Below, one piece after another: positions 23,947 through 32,941 of a stretch of 64,000 nucleotides of DNA; position 1 is the stretch's first letter; each line of letters opens with the position of its first letter. The notes under the pieces are model-generated. The model was not told the DNA's origin. It saw only the letters and a program-made list of their open reading frames with translations, and made no database searches. Made by a program: the position numbers and the translations under genes. The stretch comes from Coprenecus sp949297365 (lineage in GTDB: Bacteria > Bacteroidota > Bacteroidia > Bacteroidales > UBA932), in the NCBI GenBank assembly GCA_963931055.1, contig OZ006987.1:1984001-2048000 (forward strand). The letters run 5' to 3'.

Positions 23947-25987
23947 GAGACTCCTGGATATCTGCGGTGGATGATGTGGATGCCGATGCGGCGGCTTCGG
24001 GTGCGGACTCTGCGGTGACGCTCTGGGGCTTCTGTCCGCCGGGACGCTCTCCGAATATCTTGACCAGGTCGTCGGTGAAGATGACCTCGCGCTCCAGCAG
24101 CATCTCGGCCAGTCTGGTGAAGCCGTCCATGTGCTCGCGCAGCACTTTGAGGGCGGTGGCGTGGGCTGAGTCGATGAAACCCTTGGCCTCTGCATCTATA
24201 AGCTCGGCGGTCTTCTCGCTATATGGCTTGCTGAGATTGTAGCCGGAGTTACCCGATGAGTCGTAGAAGGAGATATTGCCGACCTTGTCGCTCATGCCGA
24301 AGTAGGTGACCATGGCGTAGGCCTGCTTGGTGACTTTCTCCAGGTCGTTCATGGCTCCGGTGGAGATCTTGCCGTTGATTATCTCCTCTGCGGCGCGGCC
24401 TCCGAGGGTTGCGGCCATCTCGTCCATCATCTGCTCCGTGGTGGTTATCTGCCTCTCCTCCGGCAGATACCAGGCGGCTCCAAGTGCGTTTCCGCGTGGT
24501 ATGATGGTGACTTTCAGCAGAGGGTTGGCGTTGGGCAGCCACCAGCTTACTGTGGCGTGTCCGGCCTCGTGGTATGCTATGGTCCGCTTTTCGGCGGGCG
24601 AAATGATCTTGCTGCGTCTTTCCAGGCCGCCTACGATGCGGTCGATGGCATCGAGGAAGTCCTGACGGTCCACGGCCTTCTTGTTCTTGCGGGCGGCTAT
24701 CAGCGCGGCCTCGTTGCAGACGTTGGCTATGTCCGCTCCGGAGAAGCCGGGGGTCTGTTTGGCCAGGAACTCCATGTCGAAGTTCTCCACCAGCTTGACC
24801 TTGCGCAGATGTACCTTGAATATCTCCAGACGCTCGTTCTGCTCGGGCAGGTCCACGTGTATCTGACGGTCGAAACGGCCGGCGCGCATGAGGGCCTTGT
24901 CCAGGATGTCGGCGCGGTTGGTGGCGGCCAGGATGATGACTCCGGAGTTGGTGCCGAAGCCGTCCATCTCGGTAAGGAGCTGGTTGAGGGTGTTCTCGCG
25001 CTCGTCGTTGGAAGAGAAGCCTACGTTCTTGCTCCTGGCGCGGCCCACTGCGTCTATCTCGTCTATGAAGACGATGCATGGGGCCTTCTCCTTGGCCTGG
25101 CGGAAGAGGTCGCGCACGCGGGAGGCACCCACGCCGACGAACATCTCCACGAAGTCCGAGCCGCTGATGGAGAAGAAGGGCACGTTGGCCTCGCCGGCGA
25201 CGGCCTTGGCCAGCAGGGTCTTACCCGTGCCCGGAGGGCCTACCAGCAGAGCTCCTTTGGGTATCTTGCCTCCCAGGGCTGTGTATTTCTGAGGATTCTT
25301 CAGGAAGTCCACTATCTCCATCACCTCTACCTTGGCCTCCTCCAGACCGGCCACGTCCTTGAAGGTCACTTTCACATTGTTCTCCTTCTCATAGAGCTTG
25401 GCCTGGGACTTGCCGACGTTGAAGATGCCGCCTCCCGGGCCTCCGCCCATGTTCTTCTGCATCGGACGGAACATAATGAACCACAGCAGTCCGAATAGCA
25501 GGAGGGGGAAGATGATCCAGTCGAATATCTGTCCGAAATAGTTGTTGCGCTCCTCGGTCGATATGGAGAACCTCTGGTCGGCGGGCAGCTCCATGCGGGC
25601 TTCCTCAAAACTCTCCTCGGCATTGAAGTTGTCCGATACTATGAAGTAGAAATGCGGTCCCGCTGTTGGTGCCCTGCCTCCGAAATATCTGTTGGCGTAT
25701 TTTGCCAGGGAGTCTTTCTTTATGTACACCTCCGCCCTGTGCAGGTTGGTGATGTATGTGATCTTTTCTATGTCTCCGCCGGGGATCATGCTTTCCTTGA
25801 CGGTGAGCCATTCGGTCTTGACCGGATCCGAGCCGGAGTAGCTGCGCACGATCCAGATCATGGCGAAGCCGAATATGGCGTACAGTATCCACATCAGACC
25901 CCTCATCGGTTTGGGAGTCTGGGGCGGTCTTTTGCCGGGGCCGGGCCCGACGGGTCCGGGATTGTTCCTGTTCTGCTGAGTGCTCAT
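23918..25987 (-). CDS. ftsH: ATP-dependent zinc metalloprotease FtsH
   Basis: A membrane-anchored AAA+ protease that removes misassembled membrane proteins and regulates lipid A synthesis. Two transmembrane helices flank a periplasmic domain (about 30-170). Then follow Walker A VGPPGTGKT, Walker B CIVFIDEIDAVG, the second region of homology with Arg fingers (MRAGRFDRQ) and the zinc site AYHEAGHA. An Ala/Ser/Thr-rich tail closes it. I chose MSTQQNRNN, the first ATG after the rsfS stop; ATGs at 26011 and 26032 overlap rsfS and would add 8 or 15 residues. It is followed by cdsA with a 29-base overlap. Confidence 0.96.
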   Translation of the reverse strand: MSTQQNRNNPGPVGPGPGKRPPQTPKPMRGLMWILYAIFGFAMIWIVRSYSGSDPVKTEWLTVKESMIPGGDIEKITYITNLHRAEVYIKKDSLAKYANRYFGGRAPTAGPHFYFIVSDNFNAEESFEEARMELPADQRFSISTEERNNYFGQIFDWIIFPLLLFGLLWFIMFRPMQKNMGGGPGGGIFNVGKSQAKLYEKENNVKVTFKDVAGLEEAKVEVMEIVDFLKNPQKYTALGGKIPKGALLVGPPGTGKTLLAKAVAGEANVPFFSISGSDFVEMFVGVGASRVRDLFRQAKEKAPCIVFIDEIDAVGRARSKNVGFSSNDERENTLNQLLTEMDGFGTNSGVIILAATNRADILDKALMRAGRFDRQIHVDLPEQNERLEIFKVHLRKVKLVENFDMEFLAKQTPGFSGADIANVCNEAALIAARKNKKAVDRQDFLDAIDRIVGGLERRSKIISPAEKRTIAYHEAGHATVSWWLPNANPLLKVTIIPRGNALGAAWYLPEERQITTTEQMMDEMAATLGGRAAEEIINGKISTGAMNDLEKVTKQAYAMVTYFGMSDKVGNISFYDSSGNSGYNLSKPYSEKTAELIDAEAKGFIDSAHATALKVLREHMDGFTRLAEMLLEREVIFTDDLVKIFGERPGGQKPQSVTAESAPEAAASASTSSTADIQESHEEPAGQNA

Positions 25988-25994
25988 GTTGTCC

Positions 25995-26345
25995 TTATTG
26001 CTCGTCGTCATGGTAGTCTTTTCTTTCCGCATCCGCCCACAGGTCCTCCAGGCGGTAAAAGTTTCTGTATTCGGTCTGGAATATGTGAACCACTACGTTG
26101 AGATAGTCCAGTATGACCCAGAATCCGTTCTCCTTGCCCTGGGCGCGGACGACCTTCCGTCCGCATTTCTCGATCATCCTCTCCTCTATATTGTCCGCAA
26201 TGGCCGCAACCTGAGTGGTTGAGTCAGCGTTACATATTACAAACCAGTCTGTTATGGCAGTTCCTATCTTTTTCAGATCGAGGGCGCACACATTTTTCCC
26301 CTTTTTTTCGAGCATAGCCTCGGCTATGGTGTCTACTTCTATCAT
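25995..26345 (-). CDS. rsfS: Ribosomal silencing factor RsfS
   Basis: Binds L14 and blocks joining of ribosomal subunits when nutrients are scarce. The 116-residue length is typical. Family motifs: the KKGKNVCALDLKKIG start, the TDWFVICNADSTTQVAAIADNI core, and the closing VILDYLNVVVHIFQTEYRNFYRLEDLWADA. First gene of the leftward rsfS-ftsH-cdsA-psd unit. Confidence 0.95.
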   Translation of the reverse strand: MIEVDTIAEAMLEKKGKNVCALDLKKIGTAITDWFVICNADSTTQVAAIADNIEERMIEKCGRKVVRAQGKENGFWVILDYLNVVVHIFQTEYRNFYRLEDLWADAERKDYHDDEQ

Positions 26346-26354
26346 AAATAAATA

Positions 26355-26375
26355 TAAATTTGCCGTGCAAATATA
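26355..26375. promoter_or_regulatory. Overlapping divergent -7 boxes for birA (+) and rsfS (-)
   Basis: Plus strand TAAATTTG at 26355-26362; minus strand TATATTTG at 26368-26375. The two boxes face each other five bases apart, so the two polymerases would compete for the site. Neither has a good -33 TTTG. Confidence 0.5.
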
Positions 26376-26392
26376 CTTATAAAAATTATGCC

Positions 26393-27169
26393 ATGAATAT
26401 CCATTGGTTAAAGATGACAGACTCTACGAATCTGGATGCCTGGAGAAACAAGGATACGGCGGAGGACATGACGGTGTGGTGTGCGGAGTATCAGACGGCG
26501 GGGAGAGGGCAGAGGGGCAACAGGTGGGAGAGCCGTCAGGGAGAGAACCTGATGTTCTCAATACTTTTCAGGCCCAGGGGATTGAGGGCTGCCGGCCAGT
26601 TCGTCATCTCGCAGATATGCTCGGTGGGGATAGTCCGTTATCTGGCGGAACTGGGACTGGATGCCCGGATCAAATGGCCCAATGATATCTACATCGGGGA
26701 CAGAAAGATATGCGGGATGCTGATAGAGAATACATTGAAGGATGACACTCTGGCAGTCAGCATTGCCGGCATAGGTCTCAATGTCAATCAGAAGGTGTTT
26801 CCTCCTGAGCTTCCCAATCCTACATCTGTGCTGCTGGCTCTGGACAATGCGGTGACGGGCCGGGAAGGCACGCCGGGACTTAGTCCGGAAGAAGAGCTGC
26901 CGAGACTGCTGCACCGGATATTTGAACTTTACGGTCAGATGGACGCAGACGGTCATGTCCCGGGGCTGGAGGAGGAATATTCCCGGCTGCTGTACCGTAA
27001 GGGCATCCCTGCAGAATATGAGGAGACGGAATATGTCACGGGCGAAGGACTCCGCAGGTTCCGGGGGCGGATACTGGGAGTGGAGAAAGGTACTGCCCGT
27101 CTCCTGGTTGAGAAGGAGGACGGGCAGGTGGCTAAGTATTATTTTAAGGAAATAAGGTTTGTGCTATAG
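26393..27169 (+). CDS. birA: Biotin--[acetyl-CoA-carboxylase] ligase, single-domain form
   Basis: Attaches biotin to carboxylase carrier proteins through biotinyl-AMP. The 258-residue protein has the biotin-loop motif GRGQRGNRWES, the lysine motif IKWPNDIYI and the GMLIEN segment, and ends with the small SH3-like domain (about 205-258, FRGRILGVEKG). There is no N-terminal winged helix, so it does not act as a DNA-binding repressor. The start MNIHWLKMTDSTN is preferred to an ATG 33 bases earlier, which lies in the promoter region. Its stop codon overlaps rpe, transcribed the other way. Confidence 0.92.
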   Translation: MNIHWLKMTDSTNLDAWRNKDTAEDMTVWCAEYQTAGRGQRGNRWESRQGENLMFSILFRPRGLRAAGQFVISQICSVGIVRYLAELGLDARIKWPNDIYIGDRKICGMLIENTLKDDTLAVSIAGIGLNVNQKVFPPELPNPTSVLLALDNAVTGREGTPGLSPEEELPRLLHRIFELYGQMDADGHVPGLEEEYSRLLYRKGIPAEYEETEYVTGEGLRRFRGRILGVEKGTARLLVEKEDGQVAKYYFKEIRFVL

Positions 27170-27826
27170 GGACTTGAACAGCTCTACCGTGGCGACAGGG
27201 TCTTCCGAGGCGAAGACGGCGTTGCCGGTCACTACGACATCGGCTCCGGCATCGCGCAGGGCGCCTGCGTTGGTCAGGTTGACGCCTCCGTCCACCTCGA
27301 TAAGTGCCTTAGAACCGAGCCTCTGAAGCATCTCCTTGGTCTCGGATATCTTACGGTAGGTGCTCTCGATGAAGGACTGGCCTCCGAATCCGGGATTGAC
27401 CGACATCAGCACTATCATGTCGCAGTATTCGGCTATGTATTCCAGACCGGAGACAGGAGTGTGCGGATTGAGCACCACTCCGGCCTTCATGCCGTTGGCC
27501 TTGATGTTCTGCAGGCTGCGGTGCAGGTGTGTGCAGGCCTCGTAGTGTACGGTGACGTACTCGGGCTCTGCATCGCGCAGTACTCCGATATAACGGTCCG
27601 GGTCCACTATCATCAAGTGTACGTCCAGGGGTTTCGCAGCTCTTTTCGCTATGTTGCGGATAACCGGAAAGCCGAAGGATATGTTGGGTACGAATACTCC
27701 GTCCATCACATCCAGGTGGATGTAGTCGCACTGGGAGGAGTTGAGCATGTCGATGGTCTCGCCCAGACGGGTGAAGTCCGATGTGAGTATCGACGGGGCT
27801 ATCTTGAGGTGGCGTTTCTCAGTCAT
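27164..27826 (-). CDS. rpe: Ribulose-phosphate 3-epimerase
   Basis: Interconverts ribulose 5-phosphate and xylulose 5-phosphate in the pentose phosphate pathway. The 220-residue TIM barrel shows KIAPSILTSDF, the metal ligands in YIHLDVMDGVFVPN and LDVHLMI, VLMSVNPGFGGQ and the catalytic Asp in IEVDGGV. Only seven bases separate it from the upstream pepD stop; its own stop codon overlaps that of birA. Confidence 0.96.
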   Translation of the reverse strand: MTEKRHLKIAPSILTSDFTRLGETIDMLNSSQCDYIHLDVMDGVFVPNISFGFPVIRNIAKRAAKPLDVHLMIVDPDRYIGVLRDAEPEYVTVHYEACTHLHRSLQNIKANGMKAGVVLNPHTPVSGLEYIAEYCDMIVLMSVNPGFGGQSFIESTYRKISETKEMLQRLGSKALIEVDGGVNLTNAGALRDAGADVVVTGNAVFASEDPVATVELFKSL

Positions 27827-27833
27827 GGTTATT

Positions 27834-29273
27834 CTATTTACATTCCTTGATCACATCCTCGAGCAGCAGGACGAACTTGTCCAGACTGGCCAGGTCGAGT
27901 CTCTCGCCGGGAGCGTGTACTCCGCGGAGGGTGGGACCGAACGAGATCATGTCCAGATGGGGGTATTTGTCCAGGAAGAGTCCGCACTCCAGTCCGGCGT
28001 GAATGGCCCGCACTACGGGGTCGTTGCCGAAAAGTTTTTTGTATGAACTCTTGCAGACTTCCAGGATATGGGATTTGAGGCTGGGTTTCCAGCCGGGATA
28101 TTCCGACTCATGGGTGACTTCGGCTCCGGCTACCTTGAAGGCGGCCTCTATGCGCATGGCGGCGTTGCGGCGGGCAGAGTTGGTCGAGCTGCGCTGGCTG
28201 GTGCCGATACGGATTATATTGTCTTCCTGCATCTTGACGGAAGCCAGGTTGGATGAAGTCTCTACCAGTCCCTTGACCTCGGCACTCATGGCCATCACTC
28301 CGTGGGGTACGGCGTGCAGGGCGCAGATGAGGTTGAATGCGGTCTTGTCGTCCACTGCCGTAGCCGGCATTTCCAGGTTCTCCTCCCATACGGCGGCGAT
28401 GTCCGGATCCGTAATCGCATATTCGTCGCGCAGTTCGGCGAGGGTCTCGTCAAGTATGCCTTTTACCTTGGCTGTATCCGAAGGATTGACGGCTATCACT
28501 GCAGATGCTTCGCGGGCTATGGCGTTGCGCTTGTTGCCGCCGTCTATGCTGCAGAGGGTTGCGGAAGTCTCGTTCCATACGCGGTAGAGCAGTCTCGCGA
28601 GGGACTGTACTGCGTTGGAGCGGCCCTTGTCGATGTCGTCTCCGCTGTGCCCGCCGATGCCGCCGCAGAATCCTGCCTTGACGCAGACCTTGCCGGCCGG
28701 GACGGGAACGGGAGTGTAATGGAATTTCGCTGTGGTGTCGATACCTCCGGCGCAGCCGATGAACAGTTCGCCCTCGTCCTCGGAGTCGAGGTTGAGCAGT
28801 ATGCTGCCGGTGAGGAAGTCACCTTTGAGAGCGAATGCACCGTCCAGCCCGGTCTCCTCGGAGGTGGTGAAGAGGCACTCTATCTTGCCGTGAGGCAGCT
28901 CCTTGTCCTCGAGGACTGCCAGCTGGGCGGCTATACCGATACCGCAGTCAGCACCCAGGGTGGTGTCCTTGGCTATGAGCCAGCCGTTCTCCACGACAGC
29001 CTTGATGGGATCTTTCGAGAAATCATGCTCCACTCCGCTGTTCTTCTCGCAGACCATGTCCGAATGGCTCTGCAGGATGACAGTGGGGGAGTTCTCCCTG
29101 CCGGGTGTCGCCGGTATGGTTATGAGTACATTGCCGGCCTCGTCGGTCTTGCAGTCGAGATGCCGGTCTGCGGCGAATTTCTGGAGCCAGGCGATAATAT
29201 GCTCCTCATGTCCCGACTCGCGTGGAATGGTGAGTATCTCGCGGAAATGGGACAGCACTTGTTCTGAAGTCAT
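27834..29273 (-). CDS. pepD: Aminoacyl-histidine dipeptidase (M20C)
   Basis: A cytoplasmic zinc dipeptidase with broad specificity including Xaa-His dipeptides. The 479-residue length is normal. Metal and catalytic residues are seen in LQSHSDMVCEK (His, Asp), DTTLGADCGIG (bridging Asp) and TTSEETGLDGA (Glu pair); the lid domain carries CGGIGGHSGDDIDKGR; the last ligand is His in RGVHAPGERLDL. It follows dnaA by 11 bases on the same strand. Confidence 0.95.
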   Translation of the reverse strand: MTSEQVLSHFREILTIPRESGHEEHIIAWLQKFAADRHLDCKTDEAGNVLITIPATPGRENSPTVILQSHSDMVCEKNSGVEHDFSKDPIKAVVENGWLIAKDTTLGADCGIGIAAQLAVLEDKELPHGKIECLFTTSEETGLDGAFALKGDFLTGSILLNLDSEDEGELFIGCAGGIDTTAKFHYTPVPVPAGKVCVKAGFCGGIGGHSGDDIDKGRSNAVQSLARLLYRVWNETSATLCSIDGGNKRNAIAREASAVIAVNPSDTAKVKGILDETLAELRDEYAITDPDIAAVWEENLEMPATAVDDKTAFNLICALHAVPHGVMAMSAEVKGLVETSSNLASVKMQEDNIIRIGTSQRSSTNSARRNAAMRIEAAFKVAGAEVTHESEYPGWKPSLKSHILEVCKSSYKKLFGNDPVVRAIHAGLECGLFLDKYPHLDMISFGPTLRGVHAPGERLDLASLDKFVLLLEDVIKECK

Positions 29274-29284
29274 GACTGTAGGTA

Positions 29285-30694
29285 TTAGATGTTGGATTTG
29301 AGTTTCTTCTCAATGTCGGTGACGTACTGCTTGAAGGAGCGGTCCGTGGCCATCAGGTCGCATACGGTCTCGCAGGCGTGCAGGACAGTCGCGTGGTTCT
29401 TCCCGCCCAGTTCACTGCCGATGGAGGTAAGGGACTTGCCGGTGTGCTGGCGGCACAGGTACATGGCTATCTGTCTGGCCTGGACGATCTCCCTCTTTCT
29501 GGAGTTGGAGAGCATCACGTCGTTGGATATGCCGAAATAGTCACTGACCGTGTTGCGGATCTTGGTGATGGATACTTCGCTGGTATTCACCGTCACTATC
29601 TTCTCGATAATCTCCTGAGCCAGCTGGAGGGTAATCTTTCTCTTGGTCAGAGTGGCGTGCGCCATCAGCGAGGCCAGAGTGCCTTCGAGCTCCCGCACAT
29701 TGTCTGTGACTTTGGATGCTATGTAGTCTATGATTCCGTCGTCCAGTGTGATTCCTTCCCGGAAACTCTTGGCTTTCAGGATAGCCACCCTTGTCTTCAT
29801 GTCGGGAGGAAGCAGCTCCGTAGTAAGTCCCCACTTGAATCTGGAGAGAAGCCTCTGCTCCAGTCCCTGCAGGTCGGCCGGCGCTCTGTCCGATGTGAAG
29901 ATCAGCTGTTTCCCGAGCTGGTGCAGGTAGTTGAATATCTGGAAGAATGCGTTCTGGGTACCCGGCTTGTCGGCAAACTCATGAACGTCGTCTATGATGA
30001 GGACATCCATCGACTGATAGTAGTGCAGGAAGTCCGTCATGGCGTTCTTCTGAATCGAGTCCATATAATGGGTAACGAAACGGTTGGCAGTGACATAGAG
30101 AACCACTTTCCCGGCATATTTCTCCTTTATCTCTATGCCTATGGCCTGTGCCAGATGGGTCTTTCCCAGACCGGGGCCACCGTATACAAAAAAAGGATTG
30201 TAGGCTGTGCTTCCGGGGTTCTCCGCAATGGCCAGTCCGGCAGCGCGGCCCAGACGGTTGCAGTCTCCTTCTATGAGATTCTCAAAAGAATAGTTGTAGT
30301 TGAGATTGGGATTGACCGTTATGCCCTTGATGCCTGGAATCACATAAGGGTCGTCGATCTTCTCTACCTTTTCCTTGGGCAGGGCTATGTCCGGATTGAC
30401 GATCCCGGAGTCAGGTCTGCCGGCCGGATAGCGTACGGTGGAGTTCTTCACTACTGATACTTCATATACGAGCTTCGCATCCTTTCCGATAACCCTTTTC
30501 ATGGAGGAACGCAGGATGTCGATGTAGTGGGCCTCGATGTATTCGGGGAAGAAACCTGAGGGTACCTGAATGGTGAGGGTACTCCCTTCCAGCCGGACTG
30601 GTCTGATAGGCTCAAACCACGTCCTGTAACTGCTCTCAGGGATGTTATCCCTTATGATTTGCAGACAGTTATCCCATACTTCGCGGTAATCCAT
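29285..30694 (-). CDS. dnaA: Chromosomal replication initiator protein DnaA
   Basis: Binds DnaA boxes and opens the replication origin. The 469-residue product has domain I (about 1-85, ESSYRTWFEPI), a short linker, the AAA+ domain with Walker A GGPGLGKT at 172-179 and Walker B VLIIDDVH, and the C-terminal DNA-binding domain with the family signature GGKNHATVLHACETV. Downstream is pepD on the same strand; the upstream 180 bases are extremely AT-rich. Confidence 0.97.
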   Translation of the reverse strand: MDYREVWDNCLQIIRDNIPESSYRTWFEPIRPVRLEGSTLTIQVPSGFFPEYIEAHYIDILRSSMKRVIGKDAKLVYEVSVVKNSTVRYPAGRPDSGIVNPDIALPKEKVEKIDDPYVIPGIKGITVNPNLNYNYSFENLIEGDCNRLGRAAGLAIAENPGSTAYNPFFVYGGPGLGKTHLAQAIGIEIKEKYAGKVVLYVTANRFVTHYMDSIQKNAMTDFLHYYQSMDVLIIDDVHEFADKPGTQNAFFQIFNYLHQLGKQLIFTSDRAPADLQGLEQRLLSRFKWGLTTELLPPDMKTRVAILKAKSFREGITLDDGIIDYIASKVTDNVRELEGTLASLMAHATLTKRKITLQLAQEIIEKIVTVNTSEVSITKIRNTVSDYFGISNDVMLSNSRKREIVQARQIAMYLCRQHTGKSLTSIGSELGGKNHATVLHACETVCDLMATDRSFKQYVTDIEKKLKSNI

Positions 30695-30877
30695 TCCTCA
30701 AGTATCTGTTGAAAATTTTGTAAATTAAGTATCAGTTTTCCCTCATTGGGAAGAGCAAAATTGAGTAAAAAAAATCAATTAAAAAAATAAAAATTTCTTC
30801 AAATTTTTAAACATCTTGTTTATCAAGACGATTTAATTTTAAAAAATTTTTTAATGAAAAAATGTTACGATTTTATT
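30695..30877. other. Very AT-rich gap upstream of dnaA
   Basis: A 183-base stretch dominated by A- and T-runs, carrying whatever promoter dnaA has; no TAnnTTTG box was found on the minus strand. I looked for clustered TTATCCACA-type DnaA boxes on both strands and saw none, so I do not call it an origin. Confidence 0.5.
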
Positions 30878-31762
30878 TCAAAATATAGAAATTTTTATAT
30901 ACTTTTTGGGGTCTTTCCTTATGTTGTTGACCAGAGAATCCAGGTCGTTTGAGAGGGCTGTGAGGGCATTGTACAGTGAGTCCGAGCTCATCAGTTTCCC
31001 TATGCTTCCGTCCGGGTCCTGCAGTCTGCCGGCCAGGGACCTGATTGAGTCGGTCATGCCTGTCAGGTCGGCTTCTTTCAGTGAGGCGGTGATGGCCTCG
31101 GCGTTAGCGGCGGTTCCGTTTATGGCTGTGGCCGCGGAGTCCAGGGTGGCGGAGATGGAGCTGAGGTTGGACAGCAGTGTCTCTATGTCGGGACTCTTGC
31201 TCTGGAGCATGGCTGAGATTCTGTCCAGATTGCCGGCTGTGCTGTTGAGCCTTTTGAGCAGCTGACGGACTTCGGCGCGGTTCTCCTCGTCCAGTATCAG
31301 ATTGACGGACTCGACCGTAGTTCCGATGCTTCTCATCAGGGAGTCCAGGCTCCCTGTGATAGCGGACAGCATGTCCGCCTCCACGCAGCCGCGGAGGGTG
31401 TCGCCGGAGGAGGCCATGACGGATGATGACCCCATCCTGACCCGCAGTTTCCTGGTGCCGAGTATGTCTGAGCTGTAAACCTCAATGTAAGAGTCCTTGG
31501 GAATGTCGAATTCTCTGGATATGCTGGCGGACACAGTGTAGTTCATGGTCTGTCTGTTGTATTCGATATCTGAAATGATGCCGGCTGCATAGCCCCCGAC
31601 CGTTACGCCGGTAGAGACGCTCAGTCCTTCTACAGACGGATATATTATATAATAGGTGTTGTTCCTGGAGAAGACATCCTTGCCTTTGAGGAATTCTATC
31701 ATGAACAGCGCGACTGCCAGAACGATAACGGCGAACAGTCCGGTTTTTATCTCTTTTCTCAT
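30878..31762 (-). CDS. MCE/MlaD-family lipid-transport protein
   Basis: A 294-residue inner-membrane protein with one N-terminal helix (TGLFAVIVLAVALFMIEFL) and an MCE domain (about 36-110, VEGLSVSTGVTVGGYAAGIISDI), followed by a long helical region rich in Ser, Leu and Asp (about 125-280), probably coiled coil. MCE proteins form rings that carry phospholipids between membranes. No permease or ATPase partner lies nearby, so partners must be encoded elsewhere. Ten bases separate it from the amidase gene upstream in the same unit. Confidence 0.88.
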   Translation of the reverse strand: MRKEIKTGLFAVIVLAVALFMIEFLKGKDVFSRNNTYYIIYPSVEGLSVSTGVTVGGYAAGIISDIEYNRQTMNYTVSASISREFDIPKDSYIEVYSSDILGTRKLRVRMGSSSVMASSGDTLRGCVEADMLSAITGSLDSLMRSIGTTVESVNLILDEENRAEVRQLLKRLNSTAGNLDRISAMLQSKSPDIETLLSNLSSISATLDSAATAINGTAANAEAITASLKEADLTGMTDSIRSLAGRLQDPDGSIGKLMSSDSLYNALTALSNDLDSLVNNIRKDPKKYIKISIF

Positions 31763-31772
31763 GGTGTTGTGA

Positions 31773-32843
31773 TTATTCTATGTTGATGATGAATGCTCCG
31801 GGAAAACTGTTCCTGACATTGGGCAGGGCCTCCCGGGCCTCTTCTTTCGAGCTGTATGAACCGACATAGTATTTATAGGTCTTTCCGGACTTTATGTACC
31901 TGCAGTTCCATCCCCTGAACTCGGGCGCGTCCTTGGGCAGCAGGTTCCTGGATGCCAGAATCTGGATGCCGAATTTCCCGTCATCGGGGACTGCGGTCCG
32001 GACGGTACGGCTGTCATCCCGGGCATCCTGTGCGGAACTGTCCGGGATGATGACCTCGGTGTCGTAACCTTTTTTATAGGCCTTGAATGCCTTGAATATG
32101 TTCTCGGCTATATGCTGCTGGCCGGCCTTGTCCGTGAGTGTCCGTATGTCGTTTGCATTGGATATGAAGCCCAGTTCAATCAATACGGCCGGCATGGTGC
32201 ATTTCCAGAGAACGATGAAATTGGCCTGTTTGACACCTCGGTTGTTGGATATGGGACCGGCATCGGCGTATTGCTGTACCAGCGTCGCGAAATCGGTGCT
32301 CTGCTCCAGATGGGAGTTCTGCAGCAGGCTGAATATGATGTATGACTCCGGGTTGCCGGGGTCGAATCCCTGATAGTTGGACGAGTAGTCGTCCTCCAGT
32401 ACGATTACGCTGTTCTCTGTCCGGCATATCTCGAAGTTCTCGCTGTTCTTGTCCTGGCCCATGACGAATGTCTCGTGTCCTCTGGCCGAGCGGTCTCCGG
32501 CGGAGTTGACATGTATGGAGATGAACAGGTCTGCGTTGTTCTTGTTGGCGATGTCGGCGCGTCTGTACAGTTCCACGAACCGGTCGTCGCTTCTGGTATA
32601 GATTACATTTATGGACGGGTAATTCTTCTTGATGAGTTCTCCAAGACGCTTGGCGACGGAGAGCGTGATGTTTTTTTCATAGATTTTCCCATTTGTCGCA
32701 CCAGGGTCGTGACCGCCGTGACCGGCATCTATTACGACGGTTTTGAGCTCTACAAGTTGCTTATTCTGAGCATTTAAGCTTGTAGATGCTGAAAGTGTGG
32801 CCCAAAGAGCCGCAAGAAAAAGCAGTGTGATGATTCTTTTCAT
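31773..32843 (-). CDS. N-acetylmuramoyl-L-alanine amidase with C-terminal SPOR-like domain
   Basis: Cleaves the amide bond between MurNAc and the peptide in peptidoglycan. After a signal peptide (MKRIITLLFLAALWATLSAS), an Amidase_3 domain shows VVIDAGHGGHDPG with the first zinc His, ISIHVNSA with the second and PAVLIELGFISN with the catalytic Glu. Residues about 285-356 (FGIQILASR ... YKYYVGSYSSKEEAREALPNVR) form a SPOR-like domain that binds denuded glycan at septa. The start at 32843 is preferred to an ATG at 32855, which falls in the promoter -7 box. Confidence 0.92.
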   Translation of the reverse strand: MKRIITLLFLAALWATLSASTSLNAQNKQLVELKTVVIDAGHGGHDPGATNGKIYEKNITLSVAKRLGELIKKNYPSINVIYTRSDDRFVELYRRADIANKNNADLFISIHVNSAGDRSARGHETFVMGQDKNSENFEICRTENSVIVLEDDYSSNYQGFDPGNPESYIIFSLLQNSHLEQSTDFATLVQQYADAGPISNNRGVKQANFIVLWKCTMPAVLIELGFISNANDIRTLTDKAGQQHIAENIFKAFKAYKKGYDTEVIIPDSSAQDARDDSRTVRTAVPDDGKFGIQILASRNLLPKDAPEFRGWNCRYIKSGKTYKYYVGSYSSKEEAREALPNVRNSFPGAFIINIE

Positions 32844-32852
32844 TTCAGTAAG

Positions 32853-32884
32853 CAAAGTTAATAAAACTTTGGTATGAGTTCAAA
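32853..32884 (-). promoter_or_regulatory. Promoter of the amidase-MCE unit
   Basis: Minus strand: TTTG at 32881-32884, 20 bases, TAACTTTG at 32853-32860. An exact consensus match; the likely start site near 32847 leaves almost no leader and fixes the amidase start at 32843. Confidence 0.7.
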
Positions 32885-32898
32885 AAAGACTATATTTG
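32868..32898 (+). promoter_or_regulatory. Promoter of lptD
   Basis: TTTG at 32868-32871, 19 bases, TATATTTG at 32891-32898. It interleaves with the opposite amidase promoter, so both share about 17 bases of DNA. Confidence 0.75.
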
Positions 32899-32941
32899 TC
32901 GGCAATTACTCTAAGACGAACCAGTATCTTCATTAATTTTA

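Noticed and set aside
23947..24195. Longer start of cdsA
   Set aside because: The extra 83 residues are Pro/Ser-rich shadow of ftsH.
24249..25079. 276-codon frame inside ftsH on the same strand
   Set aside because: Arg/His/Pro-rich alternative frame of a highly conserved gene.
30695..30877. Replication origin next to dnaA
   Set aside because: AT-rich but no TTATCCACA-type boxes on either strand.
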